The notes under the pieces are model-generated. The model did not search any database and was not told the origin of the DNA. It worked only from the letters and a program-made list of their open reading frames with translations. Positions 1-7,203 of a stretch of 42,184 nt of DNA are shown piece after piece (positions within the stretch are counted from its first letter, which is position 1; each line of letters opens with the position of its first letter). The stretch is from Candidatus Rubneribacter avistercoris (GTDB taxonomy: Bacteria > Actinomycetota > Coriobacteriia > Coriobacteriales > Eggerthellaceae): NCBI GenBank assembly GCA_019115845.1, contig DXCU01000047.1, forward strand, positions 1-42,184. Direction: 5' to 3'. The position numbers were made by a program, and so were the translations under genes.

Positions 1-2
1 GG

Positions 3-98
3 TACCGGGAGGGGAGGCTGAAGGCGTTCGACGAGGGAGGGCGCAAGGTGTACGATACGATAGCCGGCCGCAGGAGGCGGCTGGGGCTGGCCGCCTAG
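3..98 (+). CDS. C-terminal fragment of an unidentified protein
   Basis: An open frame enters from the left edge and stops at TAG 96-98, giving 31 residues that end in a basic stretch, GRRRRLGLAA. The codons are GC-rich in the style of the downstream genes, which suggests the true end of a gene. The fragment is too short to assign a family, and no motif is recognised. It lies on the same strand as the flavoprotein gene but 362 bases upstream of it. A chance open frame is possible. Confidence 0.35.
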   Translation, partial: YREGRLKAFDEGGRKVYDTIAGRRRRLGLAA

Positions 99-460
99 GC
101 CGTCCGGAAAAACGTCCGCACCCCCTTTCCGAAAAACTTAGCGTGCCCGAAAGGTGCACAAATTCTTTCAGATAGTCGGTGTTCATAGGTTTGGTGTCCG
201 TTTCCTATACCGCTGATGCTGTCTCTCCGCATCAGGTCATTTTAGCATTGCACCCGGTCAAGTTAGTCATAAGTGGTCGCCTGGCCGGCCTTATGCAAAT
301 TGCGCATGATGGTATGTGTTTTTTGGTCGGCGCACCCCCCGGTGGCGGTCTTAAAAAGTTCATTACTTGCATTGGCATTGTGACAAGGTATTCCTCCATG
401 ATGACGATGCGGCCCGACGTTGGCTGTGCAGAGGTTTGGGAGCAGAAGGAGGAGACAATC
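99..460. other. Gene-free region upstream of the flavoprotein
   Basis: No convincing gene lies here on either strand. The flavoprotein frame stays open back to an ATG at 179, but those extra 94 residues look non-coding and have no ribosome binding site. The stretch is visibly more AT-rich than its surroundings. It contains two similar short segments with a ccgaaaaac-like core near 103-118 and 127-139, and an interrupted palindrome ATGC-AAATTGC-GCAT at 293-307 that could be an operator half-site pair. No promoter with both good -35 and -10 boxes was found, although the flavoprotein promoter should lie here. Confidence 0.5.
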
Positions 461-2179
461 ATGACAGTTGAAGAAACAATGGCAGGAACGTGCGAAGAAA
501 AGGGTTTGTCTCGTCGTAGCTTTCTTGGCGGAAGCGCTTTGGCGTTGGCTGGCGCGGTTACTACGGCACTCGTAGGATGCTCTGGATCGGAGAACGTCCA
601 GCGTGGCGAGGGCCAGGCCGCCACGAGCAACAATGTGGTCTGGGATGATGAGACGGACATCATAGTCGTAGGCGCAGGTGGCGCAGGTCTTTCTGCCGGC
701 ATCACGGTGGCCACAGAGGGCTTGGGCGAATGCATTCTCTTTGAAGCCGCACCCGAAGAGCGCATGGGCGGCAATACGCGTGTGAGCGGTCAATGTGTAT
801 TCATTCCCAAGTCTGTCGAAGGCGCCATCGAATATCAAACGAACCTGAATGGACCGTACGAAGTGGAGCCGGAACTTGTGCGGGCGTGGGCCGAGAACAT
901 TTGCGAAAACTTGGACTGGCTTACCGACCTTGGGTTGGAGTTGGAGAAGACGAGCGCTTACAGTCCCGAGTGGCCTGATGTACCCGGTTGTGATGACGCC
1001 CAGGTTTATCTGGTGGAGGGAGTCATGTCTCACATGATTCTGTGGGACCGTTTAAAAGAAGTGGCCGATGACTACGAGCTCGACATCCGTTGCGATTCGC
1101 GTGTTCGTGATCTGGTGTTCGATCCTGTTACAAAAGAGGTTTTCGGCGTAAAGGTTGAGGTCTCGGGTAGTGAGACGTTCGTGAAAGCTCGCAAGGGCGT
1201 TGTGTTGGCCTGCGGCGGATTCGAGAACGATGCGGAACTCATGAAAACCTACCAGACCATAGGTTATCCTCATAACATTCCTTTCGGCACGCCCTACAAT
1301 CGCGGAGACGGCATTCGCATGGCGCAGCGCATTGGCGCGAAGCTGTGGCATATGAATAGCTTCGCTATGAGCGGATATGCGATCCGTCCGTGCACTGAAG
1401 GCGAAGACGCCGATGCCGGTGGGGTCTTGTACTTAGACACCCATGACTACCTTTTTGTGGGGAGTGACGCGAAACGGTTCGCCTACGAAGAAGCCGTGAG
1501 CATTGGCCGCCACGGGAAAGACCTGGTGGGTGGTGCATCTGTGACCGAGGGCACCATAAGCCCCGCCTTTTTGATAATCGGGCAGGGTGCGTTTGACTCA
1601 CGGCTGATCTGCTTCGATGAGTATCCGGACGGTTGGCCAGCGTGCTTTCCCGACTTCTTCTGTACAACAAATCAGGCATTGGTGGATGCGGGACTTATGG
1701 CGAAGGGGGAGACGATCGAGGAGTTGGCCGAGCAGCTTGGCTTAAACCCAACCGTTCTTGCCAATACAGTGAAAACCTATAATGACCATGCGGCTGTCGG
1801 TGAAGATCCAGACTTCGGTCGCGGCACACCGGTATACGGCGGCTTCGACACGAGCCAAGGAGCCACGGACGGCGATGCGGCAACACCCACTATTGAAGCA
1901 TTCGACCTGGTTGCGCTTGAAGGGCCTTACTACGGCATTCCCATTGGGTCGGGCATCATCAACACGCAAGGTGGCCCGAAGCGCGACGTTGCTGGCAATA
2001 TTGTGGATGTGGATGAGAACCCTATTCCTCGGCTTTATGGTGCAGGTGAGTTTGGCACCATCTACTCCTACAGCTACAACGGCGGAGGCAACGTGTCGGA
2101 GGCTCTATCGTCTGGCCGGTTGGCTGCCCGCTCCGTAGGCGCGCTGGAAAGCTGGGACGTGGCAGGGACTAGAGCGTAA
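461..2179 (+). CDS. Tat-exported FAD-dependent reductase (fumarate-reductase-like flavoprotein), lipoprotein
   Basis: The protein has 572 residues. The ATG at 461 is chosen because AAGGAGG lies just upstream and because it places a twin-arginine signal at the N-terminus: SRRSFLGG at residues 17-24, a hydrophobic core, then lipobox LVGC ending at Cys40. Residues 66-79 carry the Rossmann FAD motif DIIVVGAGGAGLSAG. The family segments GVVLACGGFEND, GDGIRMAQRIGA and a C-terminal GAGEFG...NGGGN...GRLAAR segment follow, as in the flavocytochrome c / fumarate reductase / urocanate reductase superfamily. Fumarate-type enzymes have HxxNRLGGN at this last site, whereas this protein reads YSYSYNGGGN and lacks that His and Arg. 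It is therefore probably not a fumarate reductase, and its substrate is unknown. Electrons likely come from the multiheme cytochrome encoded next. It is predicted to act outside the membrane in anaerobic respiration. Confidence 0.88.
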   Translation: MTVEETMAGTCEEKGLSRRSFLGGSALALAGAVTTALVGCSGSENVQRGEGQAATSNNVVWDDETDIIVVGAGGAGLSAGITVATEGLGECILFEAAPEERMGGNTRVSGQCVFIPKSVEGAIEYQTNLNGPYEVEPELVRAWAENICENLDWLTDLGLELEKTSAYSPEWPDVPGCDDAQVYLVEGVMSHMILWDRLKEVADDYELDIRCDSRVRDLVFDPVTKEVFGVKVEVSGSETFVKARKGVVLACGGFENDAELMKTYQTIGYPHNIPFGTPYNRGDGIRMAQRIGAKLWHMNSFAMSGYAIRPCTEGEDADAGGVLYLDTHDYLFVGSDAKRFAYEEAVSIGRHGKDLVGGASVTEGTISPAFLIIGQGAFDSRLICFDEYPDGWPACFPDFFCTTNQALVDAGLMAKGETIEELAEQLGLNPTVLANTVKTYNDHAAVGEDPDFGRGTPVYGGFDTSQGATDGDAATPTIEAFDLVALEGPYYGIPIGSGIINTQGGPKRDVAGNIVDVDENPIPRLYGAGEFGTIYSYSYNGGGNVSEALSSGRLAARSVGALESWDVAGTRA

Positions 2180-2188
2180 GGCATCGAC

Positions 2189-2235
2189 GGCGGGGCGAAA
2201 GCGAGTAGCTTTGATTGAAATGTTTTTGCCCCGCC
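2189..2235 (+). promoter_or_regulatory. Intercistronic stem-loop between flavoprotein and cytochrome genes
   Basis: GGCGGGGC at 2189-2196 pairs perfectly with GCCCCGCC at 2228-2235. Pairing continues inward with one G-U and three A-U pairs, giving a 12-bp stem with a loop of about 23 bases. It begins 9 bases after the flavoprotein stop and ends just before the cytochrome ribosome binding site (aaggag near 2240). No T-run follows. It could be a processing or stability element that sets the ratio of the two products, or a weak attenuator. Confidence 0.55.
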
Positions 2236-2253
2236 AGGCAAGGAGACGCAGTT

Positions 2254-2868
2254 ATGAAAAGGAAAGGAATTATTGCAGTCGCAGTGTGGTTGCTTGCGGC
2301 GTGTATGGTCGTTGGCGTAGGTTGCGCGCCGCAGGAGGCGACGAAGGATGTTGGGTCGTCGGATGCGACCGATTCGCAGGCGTCTGTGACCGTTGATTGG
2401 TCGCCCGACAGCGACTGCACCCTGTGTCATACGTCGGAGCAAGAGTCTATGGAAAATGCAGATTGCGGAGTGTCAACCCATGCGGAAGCGGCGTGTGTTG
2501 CCTGTCATACAGACGCCGAAAGTTTGGGCACGGTCCATGAAGGGGCAACTACCGACGATAAAATGCCCAAGCGGTTGCGCAAGACTGAAGTATCCGAAGA
2601 TGCGTGTTTGACCTGCCACTATGGCACACGCGAGGGTTTGGCTGAAGCGACGGCTTCCCTGACCGTGGTCGACAAAAACGGCACAGAGGCACATCCTCAT
2701 GATCTTCCTGCCACCGAGGCAGGCGAACACGAGAGTATCGCGTGCGGCGAGTGCCACGCCATGCATACCCCGGGCAGTTCTGCGGATACGCTTCTTGAAG
2801 CAGCTACTGAGCGTTGCCAAAAGTGTCACCATCAAAACGTGTTTGAGTGTGGAACCTGTCACGAGTGA
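2254..2868 (+). CDS. Hexaheme cytochrome c lipoprotein, electron donor to the flavoprotein
   Basis: The protein has 204 residues. The ATG at 2254 follows an AAGGAG site and starts a short basic n-region with a hydrophobic core. Cys24 (VGVGC) is the likeliest lipidation site, and an earlier LAAC at 14-17 is a weaker candidate. There are six CxxCH heme-binding motifs: CTLCH (55-59), CVACH (81-85), CLTCH, CGECH, CQKCH and CGTCH, the last ending one residue before the stop. The layout recalls the tetraheme cytochrome domain fused to the flavin domain in Shewanella fumarate reductase, here as a separate protein with more hemes. It sits 74 bases downstream of the flavoprotein gene, so it probably passes electrons from a membrane quinol or NapC-type donor to that enzyme on the outer face of the membrane. 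No membrane quinol dehydrogenase gene is visible in the window. Confidence 0.85.
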   Translation: MKRKGIIAVAVWLLAACMVVGVGCAPQEATKDVGSSDATDSQASVTVDWSPDSDCTLCHTSEQESMENADCGVSTHAEAACVACHTDAESLGTVHEGATTDDKMPKRLRKTEVSEDACLTCHYGTREGLAEATASLTVVDKNGTEAHPHDLPATEAGEHESIACGECHAMHTPGSSADTLLEAATERCQKCHHQNVFECGTCHE

Positions 2869-2934
2869 CGGCAACACGAGAGATGCCGGAATCAAGGGAT
2901 GCAGCAGGGCAGTTTTGGTATAAAAGGCGGGGTC

Positions 2935-3831
2935 ATGCGTGATATTCGGGGCTATGTGTATATGTTTGGAGCTGTTATGTGTTTCGGGGCGCTACCAGTC
3001 TTCGCGAAACTCGCTTATGGTGCTGGCTTCGAACCGCTACAGCTTTTGATTGTGCGCATGGCGTTGGCTCTTATCGTGCTGGTTGTGTTGTGCTTTATCA
3101 CAGGGCGCTCGTTGGCGGTACCTGTTGGCTCGCGCCTATCGTGTCTGGCTGTTTCTGGAGCTTATGGATGCATGTCCCTGTTGTTCTTTACCGGGTGTCA
3201 AGGTCTGGATGCTGGGGTGGCCAACGGGCTGCTGCATTTGAGTCCGCTCATGGTGCTCGCCATGGGGGTAATTGTGGGCAGGCGCTTCTTTTGGCTGCAG
3301 TGGGCAGGGGTCGCCATGGCTATAGTTGGATTTTTCCTACTTGCAAATTTTCAAGGAGGCATCTCGTCGGGTTCGGGAGTGGCGCTTGTGCTTGCGGCGG
3401 CGTTTTTTTCGGCGGCAAATACGATAGGTGTGGCTTCAGAGCGTCTGCGCGGCATCGATTCCTACGTGCTCGCGTTCTACGCATGTGTCATCACACTTGT
3501 CTTCAGCTTAGTTCTGTTTTGGGGCGTGCCGAACAGCGTAGGGGCTTGGAGTATCCCCGGGGTTTTCTGGGCATTTGTGTTGGCTGTAGTTTCTACGGTG
3601 TTTGCGCTTACTCTGTACATACAGGCAGCACGGTTGCTTGGTCCTGCGAAATCTTCGCTTTTGGGTAATGGCGAGGTCGTGGTCAGTCTTGTTCTCGGTG
3701 CGGTGTTACTTGATGAAGTGCTCACATGGCAAAACGTCATAGGATGCTTGTGTGTGGTCGCCTCGTGCTTACTCGCTGGCATGTCTGGTTCGGACGCGTC
3801 ATCCGCAGGCAAGGCGGGGCTGATGCGGTAA
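2935..3831 (+). CDS. DMT-superfamily EamA-type transporter
   Basis: The product is a 298-residue, very hydrophobic protein with about ten predicted transmembrane helices in two homologous halves, the EamA pattern: an N-terminal half starting YVYMFGAVMCFGALPVFAK and a second half starting around GSGVALVLAAAFFSAANTIG. The start at 2935 has a purine-rich aaggcgg upstream. An in-frame ATG at 2899 would add 12 residues but its AAGGG abuts the start codon, so it is disfavoured. The gene begins 66 bases after the cytochrome stop and is probably cotranscribed. Family members export or import small metabolites such as amino acids or nucleosides, and the substrate cannot be read from sequence. Its position suggests it may move the substrate or product of the adjacent reductase, which is an inference only. 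Confidence 0.8.
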   Translation: MRDIRGYVYMFGAVMCFGALPVFAKLAYGAGFEPLQLLIVRMALALIVLVVLCFITGRSLAVPVGSRLSCLAVSGAYGCMSLLFFTGCQGLDAGVANGLLHLSPLMVLAMGVIVGRRFFWLQWAGVAMAIVGFFLLANFQGGISSGSGVALVLAAAFFSAANTIGVASERLRGIDSYVLAFYACVITLVFSLVLFWGVPNSVGAWSIPGVFWAFVLAVVSTVFALTLYIQAARLLGPAKSSLLGNGEVVVSLVLGAVLLDEVLTWQNVIGCLCVVASCLLAGMSGSDASSAGKAGLMR

Positions 3832-3855
3832 GGGCAAACAGACGGAGCGTGACGT

Positions 3856-3893
3856 AGCAGAGCGTTCGTGATATAGCGTGCGAGCGCTCTGCT
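3856..3893 (+). terminator. Strong hairpin after the transporter gene, possible terminator
   Basis: AGCAGAGCG at 3856-3864 pairs perfectly with CGCTCTGCT at 3885-3893. Four more inner pairs (ttcg/cgag, one of them G-U) leave a loop of about 12 bases. It starts 25 bases after the transporter stop. Only a weak T-rich sequence (ccatattt) follows, so it may be a terminator of the non-canonical kind found in GC-rich genomes, or an RNA-stabilising 3' structure. Confidence 0.5.
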
Positions 3894-4057
3894 CCATATT
3901 TGCGGCGGCTGCAACTAGTTGCGGCGAATGTTGGCGTTGCGGCATTTTCCCGTTCTCAACCGGACGAGCGTCCTTTACACTGTCGGGCAAGGGTTTTACG
4001 GGCCGTCGCGCGCCGCGCGGCGGGACCGCGGAGACGAGCCGACGACGGAGGCAAGGC

Positions 4058-4675
4058 ATGGAGCTGTTGGAGGAGCGCATCAGGCGCGACGGGGTGGTGA
4101 AGTCCGAAGGCGTCCTAAAGGTGGACAGCTTTCTGAACCACCAGCTGGACATCGACCTGTTCGATGCGATGGGCGCGGAGTTCAAGCGTCTGTTCGCCGA
4201 CGCGCCCGTCACGAAAATCCTCACCATCGAGGCGTCCGGCATCGGCATCGCATGCGTGGTGGCGCGCCATTTCAACGTGCCGGTGGTGTTCGCGAAAAAG
4301 GCGCAGTCCATCAACCTGGACGGCGAGATGTACACCACGCGCATCCAGTCGTTCACGCATGGGCGGGTGTACGACGTCATTGTGGCGAAGAAGTTCCTTG
4401 GACCCAATGACCACGTGCTCATCATCGACGATTTCCTGGCGAACGGCTGCGCGCTCAACGGCTTGATAGACCTGGTGGCGGAGGCGGGCGCCACGGTGGA
4501 GGGCATTGGCATCGCGGTGGAGAAGGGCTTCCAGCCGGGCGGCGCCGACCTGCGCGAACGTGGGTACCGATTGGAATCGCTCGCCATTGTGGACGCCATG
4601 GATCCCGTCACGGGAGAGATCTCGTTTCGCCATGCGTCCGCCGCAGCCGCCTCCCCTAAGGAGGCCCGCGCGTGA
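4058..4675 (+). CDS. xpt: Xanthine phosphoribosyltransferase
   Basis: The protein has 205 residues, close to the usual length of about 190-200. It converts xanthine plus PRPP to XMP in purine salvage, in the cytoplasm. The whole protein resembles Bacillus Xpt: an N-terminal [11 protein letters not shown] segment, [11 protein letters not shown] near residues 52-62, VPVVFAKK near 74-81, and the PRPP-binding loop [12 protein letters not shown] at 119-130. The ATG at 4058 is chosen because it aligns with the family N-terminus; the purine-rich gacggaggcaagg just upstream serves as ribosome binding site. The frame is open further back to 3878, but that part is not family-like. The stop codon overlaps the GTG of the permease gene (GTGA), so the two genes form an operon. 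No guanine/xanthine aptamer-like sequence was seen in the leader. Confidence 0.95.
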   Translation: MELLEERIRRDGVVKSEGVLKVDSFLNHQLDIDLFDAMGAEFKRLFADAPVTKILTIEASGIGIACVVARHFNVPVVFAKKAQSINLDGEMYTTRIQSFTHGRVYDVIVAKKFLGPNDHVLIIDDFLANGCALNGLIDLVAEAGATVEGIGIAVEKGFQPGGADLRERGYRLESLAIVDAMDPVTGEISFRHASAAAASPKEARA

Positions 4676-6210
4676 AGCCCTTCAACCATGAGGAGCTGAC
4701 CAAGCTCGACGGAGACGTCCCGTTTCTGCGTGCGGTGCCTTACGGCATCCAGCACATCCTGGCCATGTTCGTGGCCAACCTCGCGCCCATCCTCATTGTT
4801 GCGGGCGTGGCCGGCCTCGGCGACGCGCAAACCGGCACGCTCGTGCAAAGCGCCATGCTCATCGCCGGCATCGGCACGCTCATCCAGCTGTTCCCGCTGG
4901 GGCGCGTGGGGTCGGGCCTGCCCATTGTCATGGGCATCAGCTTCACGTTCGTCACCGTGCTCACGGGCATCGTGGCCACGTACGGTTACAACGCCGCCAT
5001 CGGGGCCATCATTGTGGGCGGCATCTTCGAAGGCGTGCTGGGCCTGTTCGCGAAGTACTGGCGGCGCATCATATCGCCCATTGTGGCAGCCGTGGTGGTC
5101 ACGTCCATTGGGTTCTCGCTGATGAGCGTGGGTGCCACGTCGTTCGGTGGCGGCTCGGGCGCGGAGGACTTCGGGTCGCCGCAGAACCTTGTGCTGGGAT
5201 GCGTGTCGCTGGGATCGTGTCTGGTGTTCCAAGTGCTGGCGAAGGGCAAGACCAAGCAGCTTTCGGTGCTGTTTGGCCTGATCGTAGGCTATGTGCTGGC
5301 CGTGTTCATGGGCAAGGTGGATTTCAGCGGATTTGCCGACGTGGGGTTGTTCGCGCTGCCGCAGATCATGCCGTTCGCGCCCGAGTTCAATGTGGGGGCC
5401 ATCGTGTCGGTGGCGCTCATCTTCTTGGTGTCGGCCACAGAGACCATCGGCGACACCACGGCGCTTTCCATGGTGGGCCTTGGCCGCGAGGTGCGCGAGC
5501 GCGAGCTGTCGGGCTCCATTGCCTGCGACGGTTTTGTCAGCTCGCTGTCGGCGTGCTTCGGGTGCCTGCCCATCACGTCGTTCTCGCAGAACGTGGGCCT
5601 GGTGGTCATGACGAAGGTGGTGAACCGCAAGGCTATCGCCACCGGTGCCGTCATCATGGTTTTGGCGGCGTTTCTGCCGGTGATCAGCGTGGTGTTCTCG
5701 TCGCTGCCCGAGGCGGTGCTGGGCGGCTGCACCATCATGATGTTCGGCAACATCATAGTGAGCGGGTTCCAGATGATCGCGCGTGCCGGGTTCACGCAGC
5801 GCAACATCACCATAGCGGCGCTGTCGCTGGCGGTGGGCATTGGGTTCACGCAGGTGGGAGACTTGTTCGCCATCTTCCCGGAGCTGGTGCAGAGCGTGTT
5901 CGCGCAAAACTGCGTGGCCGTGGTGTTCTTGGTGGCCATTGTGGCGAACCTCGTGCTGCCCAAAGACGAACCGGAAGCGAGGGCCGAAGATGCACCTGCG
6001 GCAGATGCTCCGGCCGGAGGGGCCGATGGCGCGCCCGCTGCGGCGAGCGTCCCAGCTGGGGGTGCCCCCGCAGCGGCGAGCGCCTCGGCCGGGAGCGCGC
6101 CTGCGACAGCGAGCGCTTCGGTCGGGAACGCGCCCGAATCCGGGACTGCGCCCATCGCGCCCGCTTCCGCGATGGCAACCGCCAACCTCGACGAACCTGC
6201 CAGCGCGTAG
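4672..6210 (+). CDS. pbuX: Xanthine permease, NCS2/NAT family
   Basis: The product is a 512-residue nucleobase transporter starting at a GTG that overlaps the xpt stop by four bases. About residues 20-430 are membrane core. They include the NAT signature [10 protein letters not shown] (306-315) and the substrate-site region [10 protein letters not shown] (255-264). Context with xpt and similarity to PbuX/UacT-type proteins indicate xanthine, possibly urate, taken up by cation symport. Residues from about 431 to the end form an unusual hydrophilic-to-neutral tail rich in Ala, Pro, Ser and Gly, built partly from a 33-bp tandem repeat. Such a tail is not part of the family fold and is probably disordered. 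Uracil permease is the main alternative, but the xpt partner argues against it. Confidence 0.92.
   Translation: MKPFNHEELTKLDGDVPFLRAVPYGIQHILAMFVANLAPILIVAGVAGLGDAQTGTLVQSAMLIAGIGTLIQLFPLGRVGSGLPIVMGISFTFVTVLTGIVATYGYNAAIGAIIVGGIFEGVLGLFAKYWRRIISPIVAAVVVTSIGFSLMSVGATSFGGGSGAEDFGSPQNLVLGCVSLGSCLVFQVLAKGKTKQLSVLFGLIVGYVLAVFMGKVDFSGFADVGLFALPQIMPFAPEFNVGAIVSVALIFLVSATETIGDTTALSMVGLGREVRERELSGSIACDGFVSSLSACFGCLPITSFSQNVGLVVMTKVVNRKAIATGAVIMVLAAFLPVISVVFSSLPEAVLGGCTIMMFGNIIVSGFQMIARAGFTQRNITIAALSLAVGIGFTQVGDLFAIFPELVQSVFAQNCVAVVFLVAIVANLVLPKDEPEARAEDAPAADAPAGGADGAPAAASVPAGGAPAAASASAGSAPATASASVGNAPESGTAPIAPASAMATANLDEPASA
6040..6138 (+). repeat. Three 33-bp tandem repeats in the permease tail
   Basis: Three in-frame units at 6040-6072, 6073-6105 and 6106-6138 share a gcgagcg core and each encode 11 residues of the pattern AASxxxGxAPA. 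The units have diverged by several substitutions. They lie entirely within the low-complexity C-terminal tail of the permease. Confidence 0.75.
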
Positions 6211-6261
6211 CGCCTCGCGTGCGGAGGGCGGAGCTCTCTTTGAGAAACTCTCTGTTAAGCC

Positions 6262-6293
6262 AGGATTGACACGAACCCATGCTGGTCAATCCT
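6262..6293 (+). terminator. Short hairpin after the permease gene
   Basis: AGGATTGAC at 6262-6270 is the exact reverse complement of GTCAATCCT at 6285-6293, with a 14-base loop. It lies about 50 bases after the pbuX stop. No T-run follows, so a terminator role is uncertain. Confidence 0.35.
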
Positions 6294-6310
6294 CGAGCCG
6301 AGTTTCCCCC

Positions 6311-6342
6311 GGCCGGCCGGGTCTTTGCCCGGCGGGCCGGCC
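6311..6342 (+). terminator. GC-only hairpin, possible terminator of xpt-pbuX
   Basis: GGCCGG at 6311-6316 pairs with CCGGCC at 6337-6342, and CCGGG at 6317-6321 pairs with CCCGG at 6328-6332, with a four-base bulge and a tctttg loop. This gives 11 G-C pairs about 100 bases after the pbuX stop. There is no T-run. Confidence 0.4.
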
Positions 6343-6376
6343 CGGCCTCTGCCGGCCCCGGTTCAACAGGGGCGCA

Positions 6377-6547
6377 CCCGCAGGTTGGTCACAAACCGCG
6401 CCCTGTGGCACTCCGGATGGCCGATCCGGCGCGTCGGCGGGCCGTGCGATTCTCGCGACCTGGGGTTTCTCCGGACTCGGCGGGCGCGGAGGGCGGAAAA
6501 GCGGCCCCACGCGTGCCACAGGGCGCGGTTTGTGACCAACCTGCGGG
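6377..6547. repeat. 171-bp element bounded by a perfect 35-bp inverted repeat
   Basis: Positions 6377-6411 are the exact reverse complement of 6513-6547, with 101 bases between the arms. The interior contains a further hairpin (CCGGAT 6413-6418 / ATCCGG 6424-6429). The whole would fold into one long structured RNA or DNA cruciform. Both arms contain the block gttggtcacaaaccgcgccc. No target-site duplication is visible at the outer ends. It could be a MITE-like element, a genome-wide palindromic repeat, or a structured transcript. Confidence 0.7.
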
Positions 6548-6830
6548 CGGTCCCTCGCCGAGCGCTGCCGGCGGGGTCTGTGTCAATGATGGTTTAACAT
6601 AGAGTTGAGAAATCGGCCTCGGAGGGTATTTTCGGCAGGTCGCTCGCCTCGTTCGTTTCGATACCTCCAACGTTTCCGATCCTTGGCTTTCGCAGATTTT
6701 CTGGCTGAGATTGCCTTGATGCCTGAACTGCCGTTTTCCTTGTTGTGGCGTAGATGGCGCGGATTGCTGGCGCCGCGCGTCCAAATAATGTCGCTTTCGC
6801 GCTGAAACAATACAAAAACCTAATGTTTTT
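6548..6830. other. Gene-free region upstream of the giant gene
   Basis: Short open frames occur on both strands but none has a credible ribosome binding site or a protein-like composition. The right part (about 6595-6830) is less GC-rich than the surroundings, as promoter regions often are. It ends in the small palindrome AAAAAC-ctaat-GTTTTT at 6814-6830. Confidence 0.5.
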
Positions 6831-6851
6831 AAGGGGGGCTTTCTATATAAT
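6814..6851 (+). promoter_or_regulatory. Candidate promoter of the giant surface-protein gene with overlapping palindrome
   Basis: TATAAT at 6846-6851 is a perfect -10 box, 170 bases before the chosen start at 7021. The sequence 17 bases upstream (about 6823-6828) is a poor -35 box. The palindrome AAAAAC (6814-6819) / GTTTTT (6825-6830) covers the -35 position, so a regulator bound there could control this promoter. Transcription would give a 5' untranslated region of roughly 160 bases. Confidence 0.45.
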
Positions 6852-6930
6852 GGGGGGTGTCAGTATCGCATACGGACGAGCGTGCGATGATCTGGGGAGA
6901 AGATGCCTGCCGTGCCGTTGTCCAAGGCCG

Positions 6931-6954
6931 CGCCCTTCGCTAACGAGCAGGGCG
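6931..6954 (+). promoter_or_regulatory. Hairpin in the 5' leader of the giant gene
   Basis: CGCCCT at 6931-6936 pairs with AGGGCG at 6949-6954, and the inner triplets tcg/cga extend the stem. It lies about 65 bases before the start codon and is followed by only three Ts. It does not match any riboswitch known to me. Confidence 0.3.
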
Positions 6955-7020
6955 TTTCAGGCGAAAACGATTGCTTGGTCCCCGCATCGTCGCTGAATGG
7001 GGAGTAGGAAGGGCGTCAAT

Positions 7021-7203
7021 ATGAACGAAGGGTGCAGTCGGAGCGGCAAGATGGGCGCCGCGTCGGATGCAGGGGGCGCGTCGGGAGCGACGCTTTCCGT
7101 CTCGCGCACGCCGTTGTGGAGGCGCTGCGTGTCGGCGGGGTTGGCGGCTCTGCTTGCCGTCACCATGATGGACGCGCGCGGAGTGCAGTACGCGCTGGCC
7201 GCC
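7021..7203 (+). other. Sec signal peptide of the giant protein
   Basis: The first 60 or so residues consist of a long polar n-region ending in WRR (33-35), a hydrophobic core around residues 38-50 and an ALA-A cleavage-like site at 58-61. The extended n-region is common in large Gram-positive surface proteins. No twin-arginine motif of the SRRxFLK type is present. Confidence 0.75.

Noticed and set aside
179-460. Upstream in-frame extension of the flavoprotein gene
   Set aside because: No ribosome binding site at 179, non-protein-like composition, and it would bury the twin-arginine signal more than 100 residues inside the protein.
3878-4057. Upstream in-frame extension of xpt
   Set aside because: The family N-terminus aligns with the ATG at 4058; the extra 60 residues are Arg/Gly/Cys-rich noise.
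3799-5907. Long minus-strand open frame (about 700 codons) opposite xpt and pbuX
   Set aside because: It is antisense to two well-recognised genes and its product is a His/Arg/Glu-rich composition typical of a GC-rich shadow frame.
6355-6371. ccccggttcaacagggg resembling a tRNA T-arm
   Set aside because: No acceptor, D or anticodon arms at the right distances; it is a chance small hairpin.
6852-7020. A cyclic-di-GMP or other known riboswitch in the giant-gene leader
   Set aside because: No conserved aptamer core was recognised; only a small hairpin at 6931-6954 is visible.
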